A DNA stretch of 64,000 nt, from the NCBI RefSeq assembly GCF_019703515.2, contig NC_059346.1:17615501-17679500 (forward strand), written 5' to 3'. The notes under the pieces were generated by a model. It made no database searches. It was not told where the DNA came from and saw only the letters and a list, made by a program, of their open reading frames with translations. Of this stretch, positions 1-45,800 are shown piece after piece (positions within the stretch are counted from its first letter, which is position 1; each line of letters starts with the position of its first letter). The translations under genes and the position numbers were made by a program. This DNA is from Myxocyprinus asiaticus. Lineage: Eukaryota; Chordata; Actinopteri; Cypriniformes; Catostomidae.

Positions 1-409
1 GAATACAATACTGTGTCCCGGCACTTTACTAGCAAAGAATATTTGTCGCCGACCTCAATCAAAGCAAGCCAAATATTTTAACCTGCTTGGAGGAAAATGT
101 TACAGGAAGGTTTGTCATTGTATTTTACACCTTCTTTAGCACTCAGGATTTCGCGCGTAAAAGCACAGCGGAGGTAAGAATCTGGCTCTTCTGTGGTTGA
201 TCCAGGTGCCCGCTGATTGGTCAAACGCGACATCAATCATAGCATAGCCGCGCCCCCACCCTCCCATTCAACCACTGGCTCTAATGTAGCCCTGTGTTTA
301 CTACAGAATTAGTATATAGCGGACGACAGTCTCCTGAACTGTGAACTCCGAATCACAAAAGATAACCTGTTAGTTTTGCATAAAAGAAGAAAAATATCCC
401 AAAATCAAC
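1..409 (+). promoter_or_regulatory. Probable promoter and 5' UTR of the hmgn gene
   Basis: This is the sequence immediately upstream of the hmgn start codon. An inverted CCAAT box (ATTGG, 216-220) lies in a fairly GC-rich stretch, and a TATA-like TATATA (313-318) sits about 90 bp before the ATG. An A-rich leader follows. The transcription start is inferred from these motifs only; no transcript evidence is available here. Intron 1 (425-1247) shows no repeat or second gene that I could recognise. Confidence 0.5.
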
Positions 410-3400
410 ATGCCCAAGAGAAAGGTATGTAGAAAAGCCGAGCGCGGCATACGGCTACACTTTTGCCCTTACTAATCAGTCGTGAAAGCCCTCGAGACAA
501 CGTTATTTAAATAAAAATCCAGGCGACTTCTTTAAAAAAAATCGTTGTTAATTTTAGGATTTTTCCCGCCGAATCGCGGCGTTTTTGTCGACGGTAGAGC
601 GGTTAGCGGGAGGGTTTTAGTGGAGCAGCGCTGTGCTGAGGCTCGGCTTGATCTCATGCCCGTGCAGCCGCAGCCATGCTGCCCTCTGTCTCTCCATCTC
701 CAACACCATAACCGACACGAAAACCGACGATTATAAGCGCGAACGTGACTCAACCACCGTCGAATTGGGATTAAAAAATAGGGGGATAACTCTAATTTTC
801 TGAACGTTGATGATTTCACGAAAAGGCGGTCGCGTTACTAAACAATTTTAAAGCATTTTCTTTGTTCGCCGTGGAAGGTGAGTGTTATGACGCCTACTTG
901 CCGCCAGGTGGCAGCGCTGAGACGGGATAATCTCGCGCACCTCCTCCCTATTCAAATTTGTGGACCTATGTCGTGAAATACCTCCGTGAAAAAATACATA
1001 AATAAAAAAATTGCCGCACCTTCCTGCGCTCCCGTTTACTGACAGATAAACTGTACGCAGATATATGTCGTTCCTCCGCTCAAAGGTCGATTAAGCTGTA
1101 CTAAAGCTAAATAAAAAGGACAACACTTGTTACTCATGTTTACAGAACATCACAGCCCAAAGTTAGTTGCTCTTTTTTGTTTCCCCGCCCTTTATGTGCA
1201 TAAAATTGTAGATCAAAATCTAACATATTTGTTGTGTTGATATACAGGGAACTGATGGCGAAGTCCAGGAGGAGGTAAGAAAAGAAAAATTAAAATATGT
1301 GAAAATAATTTTGAGTTGTTTAAAATAAGTACAAATGCGCTTTTTTTGTTCTTTCTAGCCTCAGAGAAGGTCTGCTAGACTATCAGCGGTATGTCTCCTT
1401 TTTCCCCTCTTATAAAACATTTTATAAGCTGTTTAGTGTTACAGTACATTTAGTATTAGATGTTTAGTAAAAATGCGTTTTTCAGAAAACACATTCATTT
1501 AAATATGATGAGCATTATGTATAACTAATTTAGATTTTACATGCATTTTCTTAGGTGGTATGTTCATCATTAAAAGGGATAGTTCACCCAAAAATAAAAA
1601 TGATCTCATCATTTACTCACCCTCATGCCATCCCAGATGTGTATGAATTTCTTTCTTCAGCAGAACACAAATGAAAATTTTCAGAAGATGTAGGTCCATA
1701 CAATGCAAGTGAATGGTTATCAGACATTTGAAGCTCCAAAAATCACATAAGGAAACATGAAAGTTATCCATATCTTCAGATATGGTACACCCATGATAGG
1801 TGTGGGTGAGAGACAGTTCAAAATGTAAGTTCTTTTTTTTTTTTTTTTTTTTACTCTAAATCTCCACTTTCACTTTTACATCTGAAAGCCACATGTGGTG
1901 CCCGTTTAGGTTAACTTTCACATCTGAAAGTGGGAGTGGAGATTTATTTTAAAAAAGGACTTAAATTTTGTTCTGTTTCTCACCCACACCTATCATATCG
2001 CTTCTGAAGATGTGGATTCTACCACTGGAGTCAAATTGATTACATTTATGTTTCCTTTATGTGATTTTTGGAGCCACAAAGGTTTGATCACCATTCACTT
2101 ACATCATAAAAACCTACAGAGCTGAAATATTCTTCTAAAAATATTTGTGATCTGCCAAAGAAAGTCACACACATCTAGGATGGCATGAGGGTGAGTAGAT
2201 GAGAGAATTTTCATTTTTGGGTGAACTATCCCTTTAATTAAATAGCCATTTTCTAAACAAACAGTCAGTTACGCATGAATCAATTTTTATTTTATTTCTT
2301 TCCAGAAACCAGCGACTCCAAAACCTGAACCCAAACCCAAAAAAACTCCCAAGGTACCTATTGTAATTACACTTTCATAAACATACATCTGGACTGACAC
2401 TCATGACACAGTTGCTTGTCTCCATGATGTAGTGCGTGGTCTCTTATGTAGTTCTCTATATTCATTCTCTTGCTCTGTCTTTTCCTCTGTCTGACAGAAA
2501 GAGAAGGAAGTGAATGATAAAAAGGAGGAGAAGAAGGCGAAGGGCAAGGCAAAGCCTGAGGAATCCAAGGAGGAGAACCAGTCAGAAAATGGGGTGACCA
2601 AGACCAATGAGGTATTTATACACCCATTCTTTACATCAAATCAGTTTGACCATCCGTCACACAAACATACACACTTTGTTGGAACCAGAGGGTAAATTAA
2701 GATGAATTGTGGGCTAGTCCTTCAGATTAAGAAGTGTCAGTCACAAAGATGAAATTAGTCTTTTTTTTTTCTTTCTTTTTTTTTTTTTTTTAAGTCTAGC
2801 TATAGATCTGTTCAGGTTTTAGTCTAAAAACCCAGAAGAGAATTCACAATGGGTTCCCTCAGGATTCTCCTATGGGTTTTTATAATGGAGTTATTCAACT
2901 TATGAGTAAAATAAGGTCTGTGGTAAATATTACTTGATGATACGAGGACATTTTGTTCTACAACATAAAATACACACTTTCATACCTCAAACGTGAATTT
3001 TGAAGCCATATTGAATTGCATAATTTGCATAATTGCGGCTTCAAAATTCACATTTGAGGTATGAAAGTGTGTAATTTATGTTGTAGAACAAAATGTCCTC
3101 GTATCAAGTAATATTTACCACAGACCTTATTTTACTCATAAGTTGAATAACTCCATTATAAAAACCCATAGGAGAATCCTGAGGGAACACGTTGTGAATT
3201 CTCTTCTTGGTTTTAGACTAAAACCTGAATAGTTCTATAGCTAGACTTAAAAAAAAAAAAAAAAAAAAAAAAAAGATTCATCTCATCTTTGTGACTGATA
3301 CTTCTTAATCTGAAGGACTAGCCCACGAATTAGACTTCCAGGTTCGCCTACAAATTGACATCACGGCTGAACAGCTCTATAGAAGACAGCCTCAATGATA

Positions 3401-3756
3401 TGATTCGTTCAGTTTAGATAATTTCAGTCAGACTGTGACTCATGAGTTTGTCTTGAATGGAAACTCTGTTGCACAAAAATACAAATGTTTGTGTCAGCTT
3501 TTGAAAACTTCAAGATAACATTGCATAACTACTTTGTAACATAAAAATGTATTCCCCAAATCTCTCTAAACAAAGACACTGATAGTCTACACTAAAGAGA
3601 ATCTCCAACCTTCACCTCCCTCCTCTGTCAGTGAAGAAAGATTCTGATTGGTACGAAGTGCTCCTTGTGGATCCTTATTGGTTTGCCACTTTCATTACAC
3701 AGATTGAGAAGCCCGAAGATGCGGCAGAGCCTGAGGAGGACCCGAAGACAGAGTAG
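410..3756 (+). CDS. hmgn: High mobility group nucleosome-binding protein (HMGN family), 6 exons, 95 aa
   Basis: Exons: 410-424, 1248-1274, 1359-1388, 2306-2353, 2498-2611, 3703-3756 (stop TAG). They sum to 288 nt and all introns are GT-AG. The product starts MPKRK and carries the HMGN nucleosome-binding core RRSARLSA in exon 3, followed by a Pro/Lys-rich stretch, then a Lys/Glu-rich region and an acidic C-terminus ending in PEEDPKTE. Six small exons with the core split over exons 2-4 is the classical HMGN architecture. HMGN proteins bind the nucleosome acidic patch, compete with linker histone H1 and loosen chromatin in the nucleus. The MPKRK start and the later Lys-rich part are the expected bipartite nuclear signal. 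Family membership is firm. The paralogue (HMGN1/3/5-like) is not settled by sequence; linkage to brwd3 favours the HMGN5 position, but the long acidic tail of mammalian HMGN5 is absent. Confidence 0.92.
1574..2233. mobile_element. Foldback MITE (GGGATAGTTCACCC type) in hmgn intron 3
   Basis: The ends are inverted repeats: AGGGATAGTTCACCC at the left and GGGTGAACTATCCCT at the right, each bordered by TTAA (1570-1573 and 2234-2237). The arms stay partly complementary toward a centre that carries a second inverted repeat (AATCTCCACTTTCAC and its complement, about 1859-1945). No coding capacity. At least six relatives occur in the window. It resembles the Angel-type inverted-repeat elements of zebrafish; that name is from memory. 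Confidence 0.82.
2705..3331. repeat. Very large near-perfect palindrome in hmgn intron 5
   Basis: Two arms of roughly 300 bp (about 2705-3007 and 3037-3331) are reverse complements over nearly their full length, separated by about 30 bp. The inner pairing is TGAAGCC (3001-3007) with GGCTTCA (3037-3043); the outer pairing is GGGCTAGTCCTTCAG with CTGAAGGACTAGCCC. A T-rich tract in the left arm (2761-2792) faces a poly-A tract in the right arm (about 3248-3274). No open frame and no clear target duplication were seen. It is probably a foldback transposon, and as RNA it would form a long hairpin inside hmgn pre-mRNA. Confidence 0.85.
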
Positions 3757-4545
3757 CACCACGCCTGTCCATCCATCCGTCTGTCTATCCATTCTTCCCC
3801 TTCTATCCCCGTTCCTCTCTCTTTCCTTCTCCAACTCTCTCAACAACCTTCTCTCTGCCCATCACCACCAGAAAAATATTTTTATCAGCAAATTTGTAAA
3901 TACTGGTTCAAGTTTTTAGCACAAAAAACAAAGCTGACTAATGAGTCCTGTGTTCGGCTGCGGCTGTATCAGGTGTCTACAACACGAGAGGTCTGAAAAA
4001 AGGTGGCATCTTTCTTTCGTCTTGTTGTTTTTCCTTTTAAAGTACTTTTTTTTTTTTTTTTACAGATGGCCTGTAGTTAATTTTTGGAATGAATGGTGCT
4101 GTGGTCTGCTCTCAGTCTATATGTCCAATAGTGCTCGTGATGTTGTTCTGGAGTCTGTGACACTTCTGTACGGGGGGTTGTGTTTATTTTGTTATTTTAA
4201 ACATAATGGATTGTCTTTAAGAATGAGGAATGAATTAAACAAATGTCAAGGTAAAATTAGAGAACAACAAATGACAAACTGCTTACATTCCTGGTTCAGC
4301 ATTAGATGGTGATTCCTGGCTTTTTAAGAATCATACCACCTTTGCAGTTTAAGTCATATGGTAACTGGGCTTAGTTAGGAGGCCAAAAAACCCTTCTGTT
4401 GTTTTAGAGGACTTTTTTTAAATAATGGTAATCAAAGAAAAAAAATCAATTGTTTCGAGTTTTTTTTAACTGAAAATTCATCTGTGAATAATAAGTGTCC
4501 CCTATAATGCTCTCAGTCTCAATAAATTTCCATCATTGGAGTTTT
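3757..4545 (+). other. hmgn 3' UTR
   Basis: The sequence after the TAG is T-rich and shows no conserved reading frame. Its first good polyadenylation hexamer is at 4521-4526, so the UTR probably ends near 4545. Open frames across 3665-4312 have no family resemblance and sit in UTR. Confidence 0.55.
4521..4526 (+). terminator. Polyadenylation signal AATAAA of hmgn
   Basis: A canonical AATAAA lies about 765 nt downstream of the hmgn stop codon, ahead of a T/GT-rich stretch. It is the first strong hexamer in the 3' region. Confidence 0.55.
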
Positions 4546-4924
4546 CCTCAAAATGTCTGCTGTGGTCTTTCTCATTGATTTCGTTGATTCATTAGTTATG
4601 TTTGGCACATATATGCTGGAGAAAAAAAAAAAAACTTTCCATATTAAACAATGTATTGGGGTTGAAATAAGAATGCTGATCTATAAATTATTAATTTTCA
4701 TACAGTGGTAAATGTAGGGGATCCAAGATATGTTCTCTTACTCTGTGGGTCATAAAAGAATTTCACCACTGTTCCATACAGCAGTTTAATCCTAACACAG
4801 GGATGCAAACTGCTCACCTTTTGGCTTTTTTTTTTTTTTTTTAAAGTTAATTTTGCCCAAATTGTATGATGAACTTTTATGCTTTTTACTTATTACTTGA
4901 AAGTGGCCCTTTAAGCTTAAACCC

Positions 4925-5542
4925 TAAAGGGATATTTCACCCAAAAATGAAAATGCATTAATCATTTACTCACCCTCATGCCATCCCAGATGTAAATGAC
5001 TTAATTTCTTCTGCTGAACACAATCAAAGATTTTTAGAAGAATATTCCAGCTCTTTAGGTCCATACAATGCAAGTGAATGGTGGCCAGAACTTTGAAGGT
5101 CCAAAAAGCACATAAACGCAGCATAAAAATAATCCATATAATTCCAGTGGTTCAATATATGTGTTGCAATTACTCTGGGTGAGAAACAGATCAAAATTGT
5201 ATAGTTTTTTTTTAACTATAAATCTCCACTTTCAGAATGTGAAAGTGGAGATTTATAGTCAAAAAAGACTTAAATATTTATCTATTTCTCATCCACACCT
5301 ATTATATCGCTTCTGAAGGTATGGATTTAACCACTGGAGTCATATGGATTACTTTTATGCTGCCTTTATTATATTTTTAGAGCTCGAATGGTCTGGTCAT
5401 CATTCACTTGCATTGTATGGACCAACAGAGCTGAAATATTCTAAAAATCTTTGTGTTCTGCTGAAGAAAATCATACACATCTGGGATGGCATGATGGTGA
5501 GTAATTGATGAGAGAATTTTCATTTTTGGGTGAAATATCCCT
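4925..5542. mobile_element. Foldback MITE (GGGATAGTTCACCC type) between hmgn and brwd3
   Basis: The left end reads AAAGGGATATTTCACCCAAA and the right end TTTGGGTGAAATATCCCTTT, followed by AA. The internal inverted repeat AATCTCCACTTTCA/TGAAAGTGGAGATTTA is at about 5221-5257. Both ends carry the same change (ATATTTCACC rather than ATAGTTCACC). No coding content. Confidence 0.82.
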
Positions 5543-6650
5543 TTAAATACAACAAACAAATCAACTGAAAATATACTCCTGGAAAACCTGCCTGATTACA
5601 TTTTTTACCTCTCATGAACTGTGAGAAAATCACCCTAAATGCATTTATTAGTTTTAATTATACTAATAATCATGAGACAATACAGGTTTTAAATGATGTG
5701 AGGTTCTTTGCACACACTATAAAACATTGCCGCATTATTCTGCTGATGGGCCCCGCGTTCGGAGTACTTCATCAAGCTGAGATGTGCACTGGAATCCTTT
5801 ACTGCTGTTACTATTGAGATCAATATTTATGGTTAAAGTATTTTTTTTAATTTATTTTTTTTTTATTGATAATATCAGATTTTGAGACAAATTCCATTAG
5901 ACCAAGATTTCTTGAATTTAAAGTTTTAGCAAAGGAGTGACAGTGAATTGGATCTAAAATGTTGTACCTCATTTGGAAGGAAAATTATAATTTCAACTAT
6001 TGTATACTTGTCAGTCTTGTGTAATCTGATAAAACTGCACAAATACCTTTAAACAGCTACTAAGACTATGATTTTGACTAGTTGATAGACGAATACAAGG
6101 ATCCATGATCTCCTCAGTTTGAATCATCTGAGAGGCAGACTATAAATATACAGTACTGTTGTTGAGCCATGCTGTTTCATAGCCCTAGAGAAAACGTATT
6201 GGGACAAATGGATGCTGTTTACATTTGAACATGTAATAAGAAGTGTAATGTACATTACATTATGCATTATATAGTAAATTTATGAAATGAATCATACAAG
6301 GGAGAAAATACTGAAAGTGTTGGGAAAAACAAAACAATGATATGCAACAGAGGATGACTACATTATAGAAACTAGCATTAAAAATGATAACATTTCAAAT
6401 TAAGCAATTTAATGGCTTAATTTGAACATACATAAAACATATGTACATGACACAATTGTATTATAGATTTATAAATCATATATAACAGAGTATGTATGTT
6501 TATTAATAAACTTGTTTATTCTTCACACGTGTGGCCTGTTCTCCTCAGATGATGTTACACAGCTCATAAAACATGAAATAAGTGCACAAAATGAAGGTAT
6601 ATATATATATATTGTTTCAATAAATAACTTTTGGGAAAACCACCCAAAAG
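5543..6650. other. Spacer between hmgn and brwd3, nothing recognised
   Basis: AT-rich sequence with a short (TA)n run near 6599-6612. Open frames here are short, without family resemblance, and none continues into a spliced model. I see no gene, RNA or clear transposon end. Confidence 0.5.
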
Positions 6651-6899
6651 CAAGAGCAAATCATCCAAGATGTCCGCCGAAGGAATTGTGAGCTCACCTG
6701 TGCGCCCTCTGTGACCCTGGCGGAGACGTACGGTATTGCACGTGAACTCTGTCGCCGCGAGGGGGCGCTCAAACAAAGCAGCACCAGTGGCTGCTGCAGG
6801 CCGAAACCGCTGAGAGCAAATACAGCACAGGCCGCTCTTAGCAAGCAGACCCCCCCACAAAAACACCCACGAACCTCCAGCCGTCGCCCGGACCGGGCC
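6650..6899 (+). promoter_or_regulatory. CpG-rich brwd3 promoter/5' UTR
   Basis: GC and CpG content rise sharply from about 6670 against an AT-rich background and continue into exon 1, as expected for a housekeeping-type promoter. The reading frame of exon 1 stays open upstream to an ATG at 6711, but homology to mammalian BRWD3 begins at the ATG at 6900, which has a strong context (GGGCCATGG). Confidence 0.6.
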
Positions 6900-40894
<33,995 letters not shown>

Positions 40895-42470
40895 CTTAAA
40901 GCGTTGACGTTTTATGACTCAAACACAGACTCACTACAGCGATACTGCAGGGATTTTGTTTTTAGTACTGTCTTTTTGTGATTTGTTTTGGTTTTGTTTT
41001 TTTTGTAATTGTCTCTGTGATTTGACGTTCATGACTCTTCCTGGACTGTGGTGCTTTCTTTTCTCTGTGGTTTCCATGGAAACCTACTACGCCATCAACT
41101 AATCAGTCACCTCTGCCTTATTCTGGTCCAGGGCAGTAAAGGGTCAACTCTCCTCCATATCCGCAGTTTATCTCTCTGTCTGTTCAACCTCCCTTCCTCC
41201 TGTATAACCAATATATTTCAATTCTCATCTTGGTGCTTTTGCTATTTCTCACTCTCTCTCTCTGTAAATTCTGTCCGTTCACTCTGTGGTGATCAGAAAG
41301 ATGGTGCTGCTCTCATTTCTCACTTCCTTCATCATTCTAACTTGCTGGCTTATATAGAGAACACTTTTTTTTTTTTTTTTTTTACTATATAATTTATCTG
41401 ACTTGACTCTACTATTAAATCAGGGTAAATATTTACCTCATTTCAATAACCTAATCATTTTGATCCTAGTTGGAATCATGTGCTTTTGTAACACTTTGGT
41501 GCAGGTGTTTGAATTGATCAAAACCTCTGAGATGCATTAAATACTCCCAGATCATGTTCATTATGCCTCATCTACAGACACAAGGAGGATTATGGAAAAT
41601 GTAGGAGAACACACTTCTCCCTTCTCTTATTCAGATATACAAACACTTCAGACTATTTTTACGAAAAAAAATATTTATATTTTTCCACTGTTGTATAATA
41701 CACTTTGATTCTTTTACATCGTACAGTAAGTAGAACAGTACTGAAGAAAATGTTTGCACTTTGTATGTCAAGTGTGTGGCAGCTGATTGGTGTGTATGAG
41801 GTTAAGAGGTCTGAATCCTGGACCTTGGTTCAGATACCATGTGAATTGACGCTGGCTGCCCTCAAACCATTTGTAGAGTAATATTTATTTCTAATTTGTA
41901 TTTTTCAGTCACTATCAGCAAAGACTAAAGAGACTGTTATGCTTCCTGAAAATAGATGTCATCTGATCAATGTTAATGTGTTACATGGTGTGTTTTCAGA
42001 ATGGTGAATACAGAATATTATTGATTGGAGAGATCAGATGTAGAGCCTGGGTTTGGTTTCTGGAGTGTCAGAGGGTGATTTCAATACACTCTCTTAGAAA
42101 CAAAAGTTTCTACTTTCTTCCCTCCTCTTTACTTTTCTGTCTTCTGCACTTGTGGTATCCTATACCCAAATCCCTCCCTCTCACCTGTCACAAGGCAGAA
42201 AAAAGTGTGTTCCAAGCCAATCAGGATACTGCATTAATTTCCTCAACCTCTGTGCCCTTCCCTTCACACAGAAAGGAGTTGACCAGACAGTTATTTTCCA
42301 TCTTTAAAGGCCCTTTTGTATCAGGGATCTTTTGTCATGCTGTGACCGGCAAAGCTTGGGGCTGTTTAATGACTATGTTAGATTTAATAAGTTTGTGTTC
42401 TTATGTTCCCATTTTTTCTACACATTTGGGTTGTGTTTTTAGTAATAAATGAGTAAAACAATCAGTCAAT
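40895..42470 (+). other. brwd3 3' UTR
   Basis: About 1.55 kb after the TGA with no conserved frame. A 160-codon open frame at 41970-42452 has no family features and lies wholly in this UTR. The sequence ends in an AATAAA at 42444-42449, after which an AT-rich repeat tract (about 42520-42640) separates brwd3 from the chmp1b promoter. Confidence 0.6.
42444..42449 (+). terminator. Polyadenylation signal AATAAA of brwd3
   Basis: Canonical hexamer 1.55 kb after the brwd3 stop and about 260 bp before the chmp1b promoter motifs, which makes it the natural gene end. Confidence 0.55.
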
Positions 42471-42699
42471 TGTGATAAGACTCCTCTATTCTATGGAAGT
42501 GTAAAAAAGCCCATGAATATATGTATATAATATATATATAATTTATAATAATTATATGTATAATATATAAAAAATCTCTTCACAACTAATTATATATATA
42601 TTTATATATATATATTTATATTATATTATATTTTTTATTTTTTTACGTCCAGTAAAATTTCTGTGTCCTGCTTTCCTAGTGACGTTTTCTGTTCTGAGC

Positions 42700-42887
42700 G
42701 CATGACTCTGACGTCACTTTAGTTGTTTAGAGAATCCGGAAGTAAACGCGGGGAAATTACAACAAACAGACAGAGAGGACAGCTACTGTTTCAAACGCAA
42801 GAGCTCGTCAAAGAGACATCTGAATCCTATTTGGACCGTCATTCTCGGTATTCATCTTACAGGAACCAGCGATAGAACCGGGACGCT
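42700..42887 (+). promoter_or_regulatory. chmp1b promoter and 5' UTR with CRE and ETS sites
   Basis: A perfect palindromic CRE TGACGTCA (42709-42716) and an ETS-type CCGGAAGT (42736-42743) lie 150-180 bp before the start codon, a combination typical of TATA-less housekeeping promoters. GC content is locally raised. Factor binding is inferred from motifs. Confidence 0.65.
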
Positions 42888-45800
42888 ATGTCGAACATGG
42901 AAAGTATCCTTACGAACCGGAGGTCCCCGTCCAGTCTCACTTTACCGCTTGGATTCCTGCCGTAAACACGTTTACTGAGAGTTATTTATAGGCTGAACAA
43001 GGCGGTTGTCACATTTTAGTATGTTTTTATAGGTCGGCTCACATTATGGCTTTAATAATATCGCTATATTCCGGTAACCCACTTTCTGGGTGACAACGAA
43101 TTTTAATGGAAAGCTAAATCAGTCAACTCGATGTACTGTTAATATGTTTTTGTATGTTTATAAAATGATACGTGTATATTTCGCTGAATGGATTATGTAA
43201 ACATCCTCAGATTCTCATATTTCCCCCACATCACCAGATTTCGACAGGTAGAGCGTAAAAGATTGTGACGTAGGATTTACGTAATGTCCCCACCTGTAAA
43301 TTGGTGAACTCTGTCCAGCCTGTCGGTCTAGTTTGTTCAGTCTGTAACGATGTGTAATGATATTGTTTTTCATGCCATTTGGGGAATCCTAATCTCTTTT
43401 TTACTTATATATATATTTCCTTGACCTTTAACTCCAGAGAATTTGTTTAACCTCAAGTTTGCAGCCAAAGAACTTCAGCGGAGCTCTAAGAAATGCGACA
43501 AAGAGGAGAAGGCAGAGAAGGCCAAGGTGAAGAAGGTAAGCAAACAAACAATGCCCTCATATATAAACAGCAATTTTGGAATTCAACATTGAATACAATT
43601 CCGTGAATCTATCCATTCCTGGAATGCAACCATTAGCTGTGCAAAAGCATGTAGACACAACAGATTATCACATACTCGCTCATGGAATTCTGAGCTGCTT
43701 TACAAATTAAATGTTTGTTTGTTTTTTCCTTCTTGAAGTGTGGTGCATGTGCTTCTGTTTTGGTTATTTAGGCGATCCAGAAAGGCAATACGGAGGTTGC
43801 ACGGATACATGCAGAAAACGCCATCCGCCAGAAGAACCAATCAGTGAACTTCCTCAGAATGAGTGCTAGAGTGGATGCAGTGGCTGCCCGAGTACAGACA
43901 GCAGTCACCATGAACAAGGTACACACAGACACAGACTGAGTTCGGAATGGCATATTACCCATACTATTTTTACTACTACTGCTATATGTGTCTATGGCAG
44001 AAATAGTATGAGCAGTATGGTAGTATGCATATGTGAACTCAGCCACAGACTATTTTCCTTTAAACCTCCTATTGCGTTTGGGTCATTTTTGACCTGGGAG
44101 AGGTAGATTTTAGTACGGTAACCAAACTTGGGGACTTTGTCAAGAAAGACTATCAAAATACATGTAATGTGTTTTTGTTTTTTTGTTTTGTTTTTTCACA
44201 TTTTTTAGGGGGAAAAATTATGAGAGGTAACTATTTAAAAAAAATTGTTACATCTTTTGCATTCACAGACCCGGGCATCAATTGTGGCTTTACACATGAT
44301 ATTATGTACATTTTTTGAACATCTATGAATTAGATTTTTATTTGTAAACACTTCACTTACATTTAGCCTCTTTCCCATTCTCTCTCACACACTTTTTTGT
44401 CTCTCACTGCAACTTGTTTACAAATATGCAAACACACATACACGTACAGACACACACATTCCTGTACAAAACAGACATGACAGATGTAACAAACATAACA
44501 AATAAATGAAGTCAAAGGTACTACTGTCTAATGGGGTGTGACGAGAGCAAAAGTTCATGCACACATTAGTCTAAATAGGGCTTGAAAGAGGAAATTGTCC
44601 ACATTTTACTCTGCAGCCATCTGATGCCGAACCAGCTTGCAGCATACTCATGCACCAACATTCGGCAGTTCATGCAAGTAAATAGAATCGATTTTCCTTA
44701 AAAACATAGTAAAGAAGTATTATTGTTGTATACTTGAGTTGTACATTTGTTTTGTTGAAAAATAATATGTTGGTTTCATAACTATTGAGCAGAAGGGCTG
44801 TTCAATTAATTGAAATAAAATCGAAATTGCGATATGACCGTGTTCGATTATTAAATCTCAAAGGGCTACGGATTAATTAAATAAATAAATAGTCTGCTCA
44901 CTTCAAAGTTTATTTGCACTGCTCTGTCCAGTCTGTATTAAGTTAGAGCATTATTACTGTGTTTTCAGAGCGGTTCTGTGCTCCACAACTCCATCTCATG
45001 CTTAGAGTAACAGTAGTGTTCAGAAGTTGCTTTTGTGGCACCAAGCGCTTTATTTACACTAAACCAGCGCATCCTGCGTAAAGCCTTTTTTATTATCATC
45101 TGCGGTAGCACCATCTCAGTCTCCGCCAGGCACGGGTATTATAATAATAATAATGCAGAATACAAGATGGGGTATAATTCAAACATCTTTATTAAATGAT
45201 TGCTGAGCAAACAGCATTTACAGTATCACCTGCAGAGTCCAGAAACATTCCTCAATTCTCCTGTCATTTGTTTACAAGTTTACCTCACAAGAGAACGTGT
45301 CTCCCTTATTACACTCCCAGTGGTAACAAGTGAAAGCAGAACTAATATTACCAACATCCAACAAAATGAAAAGGAACGTTCATATAATAAATCTATATAA
45401 AATATTTAGATACTATAATATATTGCATTGTTAAATGAAATATAATAAAATAATGAATAAAAATAAATTAAATGGTGACAAACTAACCAAAACTTTCACT
45501 TTAAATTTAATTAATCCAATGGATTATCCGTTTGACATTAAGCCTTGTTCTTTAGTACTATCTTATATACAGTAGATAATAGTTTGTATAAGCCTACTTG
45601 TTTTTAAGGCCTAGAGTGAAGAGTAAAATGGAATATCTTGTGTTTGTTTAATTATTCAACCAATCAACAGTGTTTTTGACAGCAAAAGCTTGGCAACAAC
45701 TATGGTATTACCAACAGGGAAATTCAGTTAACAGTGACATTGAGCAGAAAGCTTACATATAACCAGATTAGGCAGAGCTGCTGATTAAAAGTTAAATGAT

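Noticed and set aside
3941..4312. 123-codon open frame after hmgn
   Set aside because: It lies in the hmgn 3' UTR, is low complexity around a poly-T tract, and shows no domain or splice continuation.
41970..42452. 160-codon open frame downstream of brwd3
   Set aside because: No family resemblance; sits in the brwd3 3' UTR and ends at the polyadenylation signal.
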